DNA from: Pseudocercospora fijiensis CIRAD86
Taxonomy: Eukaryota; Ascomycota; Dothideomycetes; Mycosphaerellales; Mycosphaerellaceae
DNA: 64,000 nucleotides
Reading direction: 5' to 3'
Assembly: GCF_000340215.1 (NCBI RefSeq)
Contig: NW_006921542.1
Coordinates: 710,267 to 774,266, forward strand
Shown: positions 45,450 to 56,112 of the stretch, one piece after another
Layout: each line of letters begins with the position of its first letter
How positions within the stretch are numbered: the stretch's first letter is position 1
Notes under the pieces: generated by a model
Database searches by the model: none
What the model was told of the DNA's origin: nothing
The model's input: only the letters and a program-made list of their open reading frames with translations
Translations under genes and position numbers: made by a program

Positions 45450-47468
45450 GATAGAGCTAATAAGCGTAAGACTAATAGATAGTAGAACAAATCCGAGTAG
45501 CACTTTCTAATAGTACTTCTAGGTCGCGCCGCTATTACTCGAGAGCGCTCGGATTTTAGTTAATTGCTATAGGTCTAGTAGCCTAAGAACAAGCAAGATT
45601 ATAAAGTATAGTTCTAGACTCGTTAAGATTGTATTAACGCCGCCGATAAAGCATTATCGTAGGACTAAGTTAAGTAACTCGTATATAATACTATAGCTTC
45701 TCTAGAGACTAAGAATATCTACTATAATATCGTTACCGCTACCCTTATTAAGCTATTAGATTGCCTTTATCTAGGAAAAGGATATTAGCTAAAGGACGTC
45801 TAGATCGATCTAGTCTTCGCGCTAATCTTCGGCGGTAGTAATATTCTATAGATCTCTAAGATAGGCGAGGGTAAGAGCTTAGTATTTATAGCCTTTAAGT
45901 ATTTTAATAGCCTTATTACGCACTAGTTTATGTCGCTAAATCGCCTTAGCAAGGAGTAGGCTTAGGGCGTCGAGAACCGGTATTAATAGCTATAGTTAGA
46001 TAGCTAGTTAGATAGCTAGCCGATCGAGCAAGATAGTATCGTTACCGCTATTAATATTACCTCCGAAACTATAAGCCTCTATCCTAAGCTATTCGACTGT
46101 ATTACTAATAGTAGATATTATTATATTATCCTAAGTCTAGAAACCGGTACTAGTCTAGCCTTTAGGAAGCTACTATAGGACCCTAAGGTTCGTACCTATA
46201 TCGGTCTCGTAGTAATTAATAAAGTCTATCTTATTAATAAGTAGCGTAACTCTTAGAAGGAATATATATAAATCTTTACTCTACGTAAGTTGCTCCGTAA
46301 TAATATAGTTTAGCTCGGCTATTCTACGATAATATCCGAGGATATAAAGGACTTTATACTTAAATATAGTAGATTTCGTCTAGTTAGTAATTAGCTATTC
46401 TAGACTAATATTCTTCGTAGTAGTATCGATCGTCTAGATACTACGTATATCCTACGTACTATTCTAATAAATTAGCTCCGCTTATACGAGTACCTATATT
46501 TCGCTATCGATAGTATATTCGATTTAGAGATTAAGGAATAAGGAGGCTACGCCGATAAATATTAAGAAGGCCCTCTTATTTATTAATAGTCGTAAGTATA
46601 TCGAGGATCTAGCTAATATTATTCGGTATTAGCTACTCGCAACGACTACTAAGTATAGAGACTAGAAGAAATAATATATATAGGATAGTAAAGATATAAA
46701 TATCTATACTATAGTAATATTCTATACTAGTAGTATCGCTAAGCGAGACTAGAAGCGCCGGTATAACCGCTTCTGTAAGCCTATAGAGTATCTAGATAGG
46801 CTATCGGAACACCGGATTAAAGTTGCTACTACTACTTTTAGTATTACGCTAGATGTACTGGATAATAAGCTTATTTGCTAGACTAGGTTTCCTCTTGCGC
46901 GCGGTGTTAGGGATGTTGTCTAACGTCTTCGCCGTGCCGGTCGTGCTGTTCTACGTAGTCTAGCCTTTATCTTCCTACTACACTATATCGATAATTGTCT
47001 TAGGTAGCCGCGGGTGGAATCTGACTACCTAGCAACTAAGCTTCGCCGACGTAGATCGTATAGAGTATTCCGGCTATTAGGGCTCTGCTAGTCTAAGCTT
47101 CTAGGAGAAGATACTAATACGCTAGGTACTCGAGAAGCCGCTAATAATAACAATAATAATAATAATAGCGATAGCGATAAAATTAGCTAAGAAACTACTA
47201 GACTAAGAAAGAGATAGAGCTTCGTAATAAGATTCCTCGGATTTAGCGGGAGTTCTAGAATAACTATCTACGCAAACAATACGGTACACATCTACGTAAA
47301 GTTATCTATCGCTATCTCGGTAAGGATAAGATAGTATATACCTAGTAACTACTAGTAGTAGTAGAAGATTGCTATAATATCTATAACCTAGAACTAGACG
47401 CTCTTTATATCGATATAGCTCTAGAAGGTATTACTCCCCCGAAATTCAGGGCTCCGAGAGCCGGCACT
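45450..47468 (+). pseudogene. RecQ-like superfamily II helicase, 5' part
   Basis: Frame broken by TAG and TAA. KDVQIDLVFALIFGGSNIL precedes a Walker A GEGKSLVF (family: P.GeGKSliy). Motif II region is IGLVVINKVYLI (family: igLvviDEvHli, acidic residues altered), followed by KEYIQIFTLRKLLRNNIV (family: Y..l..lR..l). Then LLFINSRKYIEDLANIIRY (family: LvFinsr...edl) and, at the motif VI position, RDVVQRLRRAGRA-like sequence (family: v.QR.GRAGR). A long C-terminal extension follows. It is split at GCACT (47464-47468) by a complete Gypsy element and continues at 54636 in the same frame. RecQ-like helicase families are common near fungal telomeres; whether this is one is not shown by the sequence. 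Confidence 0.75.
47464..47468. repeat. Gypsy element target site duplication (left)
   Basis: GCACT, repeated at 54631-54635. Confidence 0.85.
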
Positions 47469-47657
47469 TGTTAGAGGCTATACGTAATTGGTATGTAACT
47501 AGCTCGAGTAAAGCTAGGGTCTTAGTGCCTTAGGAAGGGCTTGGCGCTTAGCGTTAGGCTAACTAGCCTGCCTTCCTCCTTCTCCTCCTAGTTCTCTATC
47601 GAATACTACTTGTACCTACTACTACTCTGTCTACCTACTAATGTAACCCTTCTTATA
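47469..47657 (+). repeat. 5' LTR (189 bp)
   Basis: Begins TGTTAGAGGC and ends CTTCTTATA. Matches 54442-54630 at most positions, same length, direct orientation. The next bases are CAGTATTCGATCC, the expected place for a primer binding site, which I could not assign to a tRNA. Confidence 0.9.
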
Positions 47658-47914
47658 CAGTATTCGATCCACCCTTTAAGGGTAGTAGCTAGATAGTCCT
47701 TATTTTAAGCTTTTAGTAGTGTAGCTACGAAAACTATCGATTTAACTATATTACGCCCGAAGAACGGGACCTACACGTACTATTCTATCGAAACAACCGT
47801 ACAAATTATTAAGCAAGGCCTTCTATACGGCCTATTATACTAAGTTAAGTATACTAGACCGATACCTACTAATTCCGCTACATCCGTATCTTAGGGGCTA
47901 ATAATATATTATTA

Positions 47915-49310
47915 GTGTCGCCCCTTATAATAGCCGGTTTACTACGAAGCAACAACCGCGGCGCCGCTAGCAGCGCTAGTAATAACAACGCCGGCAGTGC
48001 TCCTAGCAGTGCTAGCAATAATAACAATAGTAGTATAGTGCCTACTAAAGCACCTACTAAAGTGCCTCCTACCGAAGAGCCTACTACTAAGCCTTCCGAA
48101 GAACCTATAGTTCTAGGCGATAATCTAGAATTGCCTGTTAACGACATTCTTAACAATATTATTAATCGACGATATAGCTAACTAGCCTTTAGCCCCTAGC
48201 TAGTAGCGAGACTCTAAGAAGCTACCTAGAATAGGCTCGCTGCTCTACGCTAAGAACAACAGCTAAAGGAGAACCTCCTCGAAATTCGCCGCCTATAGCA
48301 ATCCCTAGCAACTAATACTAAGCTAACAGTAGGGCCTTCCTTACCCTCTATTTTAGTCTAAAAGAAGGATACTAAACTCAAGGATTGCACCGTATTTAAT
48401 AGCTCTAGCCGGAAGCAATACAACGATTACATTCGTAACTGCGAGCTTAACTAACGCAATATACTAAGAGCGTTACTAGACGACTACTCGTTAGTCGTCT
48501 ATGCTATATAGTATATTAATAGCGACCTAAAACGCACCTAGGATAACTATTTTAACTCCCTTAATAATTAGACCGCTATTTAGTAGCAAGACTATAAGAC
48601 TATTATACTAAACACCCTTAGTAACCCTATATTGCGCTAGTAGCACGCCTAAGACTAATACCTACGTACTAAACAAAAAGCCGACTAAACCTCTCGATCC
48701 TTCGAGGCCTATCTAAAGACCCTTAAGGACGATTTGCTACCTAAAACCGACTCTATCTAGATATCTAAGATATAACCTAAACTAAGATAGGAACTAGTCC
48801 TTAAATTAGACCGCCGTCGTGTATTCGAACAGACTAATCTAACGCGCATTTAATTCATAGTCGAAGTAGAAACAGCCGAACGGGCTATTTAGCTCTAATA
48901 GCGACTAGAATCGAGGATCCGACTAGCTAGTACTAACCGCGGCAACCGTAGTGCCCGCAGAGGAAGCTAAGGTTCTACCTAAAATAATAGTGCTAACAAT
49001 AGGAACAGTAACGACCGTAGAAGAGGCCGTAGCCGACGGCTATATAGAGGAGGCCGTAATAGGGGCCGTAGAAGGGGCTCGTATCCCTATAATACTAATC
49101 GATCAACTAATAATAGTAGCAACAGTAGCTATAGCAATATTCTAACCGGATTGAAGTGCTTTAATTGTAATAGCACTAGCTATCTACTAGGCTAATGCGA
49201 CAAACCTAAGGACTAGGCCCGAATCGACCGTACTACCGCTAAATACCGAAAGCACCTCTTAGCCGCTAATGCTACCCCTATTAGCCCTTCTAACTATTCG
49301 AAAAAAGAAT
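47915..49310 (+). pseudogene. Gypsy gag
   Basis: Ser/Asn/Ala-rich N-terminus, helical capsid-like middle with scattered TAG and TAA, an Arg/Gly-rich stretch (48935-49090, RRRGRSRR and RNRGRRRG) and a zinc knuckle CFNCNSTSYLLG-x-C near 49160-49200, where the expected His is now Tyr, a C-to-T change at CpA. The longest open stretch begins at a GTG, unlikely as a real start, so the true start is upstream or mutated. The frame reaches a TAA at 49310 just after an A6 run. Confidence 0.8.
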
Positions 49311-52300
49311 AAGCGCCGTACTAACTGTTAGCCTTATGCGGCGTAAGACTATTAACATTGTGCTAGCTATTATACGTACCTATCTCGTATTAGACTCGTA
49401 TAGAACCAACTATAAGACTAAGGTTACACTAGATCTAGGAAATTCAGTTAGCGCCCTTATTAGCTATCGCCTAGCTAAGCAATTAGACCTTCGACAATTG
49501 CCTAGGACTAACCTGCCAACCCTTGCTTAGTTTAATAACGCTCGGCACTTAACCTATAGGGCCTACTATATTCTAATAGTTCTAAAGGATAACCTCGGAA
49601 ATAAACGCCTACTAAACTTTACCGCCTACGCGGTAGACATAGACAGCCTTCTATCCGACATTGTTATTAGCAACCCTATTCTTAAGTACTATACTATAGT
49701 TATAGACTTAGGTAGTTAATAATAGCGATTTAGAATCGCTAGGAAAGAGGACATTAAACACATTAATATTAGCGAGTACCCTAATAATATTAGGGTCCTA
49801 TTTACTAGCAACCTAACCCTAGCTAATCCGACGGCCGACCTACTCGGTAGTAACGACGATAAACTAGTGCCCCCTAATAGCATAGATCCTAAACAACTTA
49901 ATCGTATACTAGAACCTGTTCGAGAGACCTATATTAATATATTTAAACACTACTTGGCATCGACATTGCCTATATTTAAAGAGACAGATTATAAGATTGA
50001 TATTATAGAGGGCAAGGAGGTTCCTTTTAGCCCCCTCTATAACCTTAGTAAACGAGAGCTTGCTGTGTTACGTAAGTACCTAGAGGAAAACCTAGCTAAT
50101 AGTCGAATTCGGTATAGTAACAGCCCTACTAGCGCCCCTATCCTATTCGTACTAAAGAAGGATAGTAGCCTACGCCTATATATCGATTATCGTAGGCTTA
50201 ATGCTGTTACTATTAAAGACCGCTATCTACTTCCTCTTATTAATAAGACCCTCGATCGCCTTTCTAGTGCCTACTACTATACTATATTAGACATTAAGGA
50301 CGCCTATTACCGTATCCGTATTCGTAAGGGCGATAAATAGAAGACAGCCTTTCGTACTCGTTATAGCTATTTTAAGTATTTAGTTATACTATTTAGGCTA
50401 GCTAATGCCCCTGCGACCTTCTAGTCCTATATTAATCGCGCCCTTTTAGGCCTATTAGACTACCTCTATATAGTTTACCTAGATAACATCCTAGTTTACA
50501 CCTATTTACCTAATATTGTAGAGCACTAGGCTATAGTACGTAAGGTCCTCGACCGCCTACGAGCCTATAGCCTATATTGCAAGCCTTCTAAATGCACCTT
50601 TGCTACTAAAGAGGTATCATTCCTCGGCTTCCTTATATTAACTAAGGGCGTTAAGGCTAATCCTAATCGGATTAAAACTATTACTAAATAGCCTGTTCCT
50701 ACGTTAATTAAGGAGCTATAGTCGTTCCTCGGCTTCGCTAATTTCTATCGTCGCTTTATTAAGGGCTATTTACGGTATATAATACCCCTAACTAAGCTTA
50801 CTAAAACCAAAGCCAACCCTACTAGAGAGTTTAAATAGACTAATAGAGCACAAGCCGCTTTTAACGGTTTAAAGAAGCGATTTACTAAAGTCCCCTTGTT
50901 ATACTACTTCGTACTAAGCAAACTAATCCGCATTAAGACTAACGCTTTACAGTTCGCTGTATCGGCTATTATATTATAGCAATTAGATAATAACTATTAC
51001 TAGCACCCGATTGCCTTCTTCTCGAGGAAGATAATCGATACTAAGCGTCGCTACGAGACCTACGAGTAAGAGCTCTTAGCTATTATCGAGGCCTTTAAGT
51101 ATTAGAGGCATTACCTCGATAGGGCCTAATATACGATACAGGTCTATATAGACTATAACAACCTCCGTAGCATTACTAAGGTTACTAGAGTTATAGGTCG
51201 ATAGGCTAGATAGGCCGTCTACCTCGCTAGGTTTGATTTTAATATATTATATCGGCTAGGCGTAAGCAACCCTACTAATAGCCTATCGAGGCGACCTAAT
51301 TACGACAGCGGGACTTAGTAATCTATTAATTCATTGTTTCTAACCCTATAGCATAAGATTGCTATAGCCCGTATTATTAATAAGCAAGCGTAGGATAAGC
51401 GGCTTACCGGACTCCGCGACGGCTTAAAGCATATTAATGCTCTTACTATATTAATAGTGCGTATTAAGGACATAGATAGGAGAAGTTATAATAACTCCCT
51501 AGTCGACATCGCTATATATAGTAACAGCGATAGCACTACTATAGTTAATCCGGCTGCTAGTGCTACTAGATGCATATAGTACGTACTACGCAAGACAGCG
51601 AGGGTGCTATTAAGCGAACTTGTAGAAGGGGATAGACGAGCGTTTATAGATAAGCTGTTACGTACTTAGCAAAGGGACGCTTTTACTACTGCTCGTATAG
51701 ATTAGCTTAGAAGTAGCCGTAAGACTAGATCTAGCAAGAATTGGTCGATTAATACTAATAGCTATTTGCGCTATAAGGGTAGGCTCTATATCCCTACCGA
51801 GCATTCGATCCGATAAGAGCTTCTTAAGCGATACCATAATAGTAAGCTTGCCGGTTACTATAGTATAGAGAGGTCGCACGAGCTACTATCGCGTATATAC
51901 TACTAGCTAAATAGTAAGCGGGATATAAAGGACTACGTAAACACGTGTGCCGTATATTAACGAGTTAAAGTACCGAAACACTTACTATTTAGCGAGTTGT
52001 CTTCACTCCCTATTCTAAAGAAGCTATTTGCTAAGCTTACAATAGATTTCATTACAGGCCTTCCGCCTACTAAGCGTAGGGGTAGCAAGGATGTATATAA
52101 TGCTATCCTAGTTGTCGTAGACCGGTTTACTAAGGGCGCTCGCTATATCCCCGCTCGAAAGGACTAGACGGCTATTAACTTAGCTAAGTCACTATAGAAT
52201 AACATCTTCTACAGCTATTAGGGAACCCCTAAGGGGATAGTCTCTAACCGAGGCTCGATATTTATATCGTACTATTAGAGCGAAATATGCCTATAGCTAA

Positions 52301-53166
52301 GACTAAAGCATCGGCTATTAACAGCCTTCTATCTATAGACTAACGGTTAAACAGAGAGATAGAATGCTACCCTATAGCAGTACCTGCGTAGCTACATTAA
52401 TAAGAACCCTAATAACTAGGTTAATCTCCTATAACTAGCCGAATTCGTATACAACAACAGTGTCCACTTATCTACTAAGGTGTTACCTTATTTCGCTATA
52501 ATAGGAAGGAACCCTGCGCTACTATAAGACCCCCTATCGCTCGAGGCCGAGCGTAAGGAAAGGGAAGCGGGTTAACCTAAGACACTAGCGGCTATTAAGA
52601 GGGTTTAAAAGATGCGAGAAATTCGCGCTAAGATGGCTAACGAACTAGCAAAGGCCTAGGCCTATTAGAAGGCCTATTATAACAAACACTATATACCGAT
52701 AACTTTCAAGCAAGGCGATATAGTTATACTAAGTACTAAGAACCTCCGCATCCGCAAGCACCTATTACCTAACGGCAAAACAAGGCCTAAGCTCGTACTT
52801 TAGTCTGTTCCGCATTCGAGAAGTTAAGGCTCTTCCGTATAGGCCTATTAGTTATAGCTTCCCTCTTATTATACTATCTATAACACCTTCTACGTATCCC
52901 TCCTAAAGCTATATTATCTACGCGAGGGAGATAAAGCACCTACTAAACACGAAGACATACTAGCGGATAGTAAAGAGCTATAGTCTATAGAACGTATCCT
53001 ATAGCACCGGACTAGGAAAGGCAAGAAAGAGTACCTATTAAGATAGCAAGGATATCTACCTAAATAGGACTCGTAGGAAGCTAAAGGTTCCTTTAAGGAT
53101 ATAACTAAGTTGTTAGATAAGTATTAGACTAGCGTAAAGAACAAGAAGAAGGCTAAAAGCTTATAA
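49300..53166 (+). pseudogene. Gypsy pol: protease, RT, RNase H, integrase
   Basis: Protease: KVTLDLGNSVSALIS (active-site D-x-G; Ser/Thr read as Leu). [36 protein letters not shown], and YLDNILVYT where the catalytic pair YxDD now reads D-N. RNase H: IAFFSRK and a RYETYE block; then LYRLGVSNPTNSLSRRP. Integrase: KLTIDFITGLPPTK, ILVVVDRFTKGARYIP and FYLQTNGQTERQN. After this come GDIVILSTKNLRI and a degenerate chromodomain-like SIERIL, GKKEYLLR block. Frame is -1 relative to gag. Ends near 53166, just before a GC-rich palindrome. Confidence 0.88.
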
Positions 53167-54441
53167 TATTACTACTAAGGCCTAGGACTAATACTACCCC
53201 CGGGGTGCTATTAGCTAACTAATCGGAGGCCGGCAAACTAGGACAATAAGACTATACTAGGCGCGCTACGACGCGTCAATTAATTAGTTACTACTCTTTT
53301 AAGGATTCTACCTCTTGTTCCTTTATTTTATCGAGGCCTCGAGGCCTAAGCAACCGATAAGGGCGATACGCGCGCGCGAATAACGGTAATAGAGATAATA
53401 GTATCGCGCTACGAGCTAGTAGTGTATTAGCAGCCGGCACGCCTATATTAGTAATAGTATTACGGGGTATATTGCTATTCGAAGAAGGAAGACGACGCGA
53501 CTATATCGGTAACGGTATTGCTAATATTATTATTAGATAAAGAAGAAGATTAGAAGCGAGGTAAAGTTAGCGCTATGACGACTAGCGCCGCTATTGTTAA
53601 CATTACTTGCTATTGTCGCTACGCCTATAGGTACAACCTTACCTATACTACGAGCCGGAGCGTACTATACCGGTTAAGTTAAAGGAATAGCTACGTTAAA
53701 GGTTTAATTAAAACTTTAAGGCTAAGTCAAAACTTTAAGCCGCTTAAAAGATTAAGTAGACTAATAGACTAACTAACTAAGGGCAAAAACTATAGAGCTA
53801 AGCTAGCCGGGGTCGATCTTGCGGACAATAGGTTACTCCTCGATCTTTCCGACCCTTTAAGCGAGGCGAACCTTAACTATTACACTTATAATAGCCTTTA
53901 CCTATAGAAACTAGAAGAACTGAGTTTTTTGAAAAGATATAATTAGTTAACACTTAAAGGCTGCTAAACCTAACTAATTAGGGCTAGTAAAACTACGATA
54001 GTAAATAATAGTCCTCGTAACAATAAGAACAATAACCCTCGGAAGCGGACAAACCCTCGGAAGCGGACATTGCTAGGTCTTTTAAGAGTAGACGTAAAGA
54101 ACTCGGTACGATATTACTTAGAACGGAGGCAGGGCTACAATATCACGTACGTCTACCTATTATAGTAGGGAAGACGCGCTCGTATTGTAATTAGTCGAAG
54201 GCCCTTAATTCTTATAGATACATATTACTTTATAGGTTGTTATATATAGGAACAGCGCAGTTAGAGTTAAACGTAGTGTTATATTAGAGGTAAAGTTTAA
54301 CATAGTTATATAATTAGGTAGTTAAGTGTTCAATTTAGCGCGGGCTAAGCAACTTATTAGACTTGCTAAGTTAGTAGTAATAGAGGTCGAGATTGGAATA
54401 TAGATAGGCTACGAGGGCGCGGCCTTTAGAAGGGAAGCGTG
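53167..54441. other. Gypsy 3' untranslated region
   Basis: No gene recognised between the pol end and 3' LTR. It starts with the palindrome at 53193-53215 and includes two repeated CCCTCGGAAGCGGACA words at 54032-54070 and a CGCGCGCG run near 53371. Unusually long (1.27 kb). Confidence 0.5.
53193..53215. repeat. CCCCCGGGG-core palindrome (copy 1)
   Basis: TAATACTACCCCCGGGGTG then CTATTA, near-perfect dyad, 30 bases after the pol frame ends. Related copies at 56088, 59341 and 59770. Confidence 0.7.
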
Positions 54442-54630
54442 TGTTAGAGGCTATACGTAATTAGTATATAACTAGCTCGAGTAAAGCTAGGGTCTTAGTG
54501 CCTTAGGCAGGGCTTAGCGCTTGGCGTTAGGCTAACTAGCCTGCCTTCCTCCTTCTCCTCCTAGTTCTCTATCGAATACTACTTATACCTACTACTACCC
54601 TATCTACCTGCTAATATAACCCTTCTTATA
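54442..54630 (+). repeat. 3' LTR (189 bp)
   Basis: Direct repeat of 47469-47657; differences are mostly C/T or G/A, as RIP produces. Confidence 0.9.
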
Positions 54631-54635
54631 GCACT
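54631..54635. repeat. Gypsy element target site duplication (right)
   Basis: GCACT, same as 47464-47468. Confidence 0.85.
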
Positions 54636-56010
54636 CGTCTAGCAATTAGATTTAGTATACTAAAGGATTAGATATTAAAGCGGCCTACGCTTAAGTATCT
54701 AGATTAGTTAAGCCGTATTCGATTCGACCTTCTATTAACTAAGGTTATTAACGATCCGATTCTAGCTAATATCGCTAAGATCTTTACTACCGCTAACTTA
54801 GTTAATAAATAGAACGAGAGTATTACTATCGATTAGGATCTCCTTAAGTAGAATACGCTAGTATTTATAGATTAGTTCGAGAGGTTTTCCTAGTACGAGT
54901 ATCTATTCGCTACTTTTTAGCTAATTAGTATCCTAAAACGCCTTAATCTGGAGGTATTAACTATATAGCGTACTATTTAGAATATAAGGAAGAGGGCCGA
55001 GGAAGATAGATAGAAGAAGGCCGAGGAAGAGGCTACTCGAGAAGCGGCTCGTAGCGCCCTAATTATACGTCTATTAGATACTATACTACTACCTATTATG
55101 CCCTTTACTCTATAGTAGCGCGCTACTGCTCTAAATAAGTTAAGAAGCGGTATTATAGGCTCTACTAGCGTATAGGCTAACCTCCTTTATAGCCGTAATA
55201 CTTAAGTATTAGGAACTCGAGGCTAGGAGCGCCTAGGCTTATTAGGTTGTCTTAGGCTACGTACTTAGCGATAGCTACCTCTATAGATTAATCCGACTAC
55301 TAAATAGGCATATACTCGAGCTAGGCGGATTCTTAGTACCGTCGCTCGTACTAACGAGGAGCGAGGTCGCGTATTACGTACTAAGAGTAGACTCTCGGAA
55401 GTAGGTCGACGAATAATAGGCTCTTAAGGTAGCTCTCCTAGTAGGCGTTAATACTACAATTAGCGGTAAAATAGCGGTAAAATAGCGCTAGAAATAGCAC
55501 TAGAGATAGCGCTAGAGATAGTACTAGAAATAACGCTAGAATTAGTACTAGAATTAGCATTTAATAAGGTCCTTCCTTACTACCCTTCTATTATATCCTT
55601 ATAAGCCCGCTAAGTAGGCTCTTCTATCGTATTCTTTACGATAAGGGTTTATAGATAGTCGTAGGTATCGATAGTCGTAGGTATCGATAGTCGTAGTAAA
55701 GGACGGAAACTAACACCACTACTACCTCTTATAGCAATAGTATAGGCTACCGAGGGTAACATAACCTATAGCAATACGGGCAGCTATATTTAGCAAGATA
55801 GGATAACGAGACTGTCGCTTAGGCTAATAACTAGAGCCCTGTAATATAGGCATTGTAGAAGTGTAATATAAACAATATGCTATACGAGGTTAGTAATCTG
55901 TCTACTCTGTAGAAGGAGGCCTCTTATATAGGCTCAAAACTAGCCTATAGGTGTAGGGCCGGTTACTAGCTAATATCCCTCCCTTTCTTCGTGTCTAACT
56001 AGATACGCTT
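54636..56010 (+). pseudogene. RecQ-like helicase, 3' part
   Basis: Continues the helicase frame exactly at a codon boundary after the Gypsy element and one GCACT are removed. It codes for a long helical, charged extension (KKAEEEATREAARSALIIRLL; TRARRILSTVARTNEERG) and, after a 12-bp minisatellite that disturbs the frame, a final block with Cys residues (QKCNINNMLYEV, LAYRCRAGY) that may once have bound zinc. Ends near TAG 56000. RIP stops throughout. Confidence 0.6.
55454..55564. repeat. 12-bp minisatellite
   Basis: About nine units around AGCGCTAGAAAT, alternating with AGCACTAGAGAT and AGTACTAGAAAT, in the C-terminal part of the helicase pseudogene. A second short repeat, TATCGATAGTCGTAGG, occurs three times at 55650-55700. 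Confidence 0.8.
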
Positions 56011-56087
56011 TACATTGCGCGCTTAAAACAAACATATATGCATCCCTAGCGTTCTTAGCTAAGGCTATTTTTTAGAACTCCGCAATA

Positions 56088-56112
56088 ACACCCCCGGGGT
56101 AGCATTAATCCT
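56088..56112. repeat. CCCCCGGGG-core palindrome (copy 2)
   Basis: AATAACACCCCCGGGGTAGC followed by ATTAA, overlapping the end of the minus-strand 936-codon ORF. Nearly identical to the copy at 59341. Confidence 0.75.

Larger units (their letters stand above)
47469..54630 (+). mobile_element. Complete Ty3/Gypsy retrotransposon (7.16 kb)
   Basis: Two 189-bp LTRs, 5-bp TSD GCACT, gag with a CCHC knuckle, and pol in the order protease, RT, RNase H, integrase, then a degenerate chromodomain-like end. It is only moderately RIP-mutated: many CpA and TpG remain, so it is probably a later insertion than the hAT copies. It sits in the RecQ-like helicase pseudogene. Confidence 0.92.
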
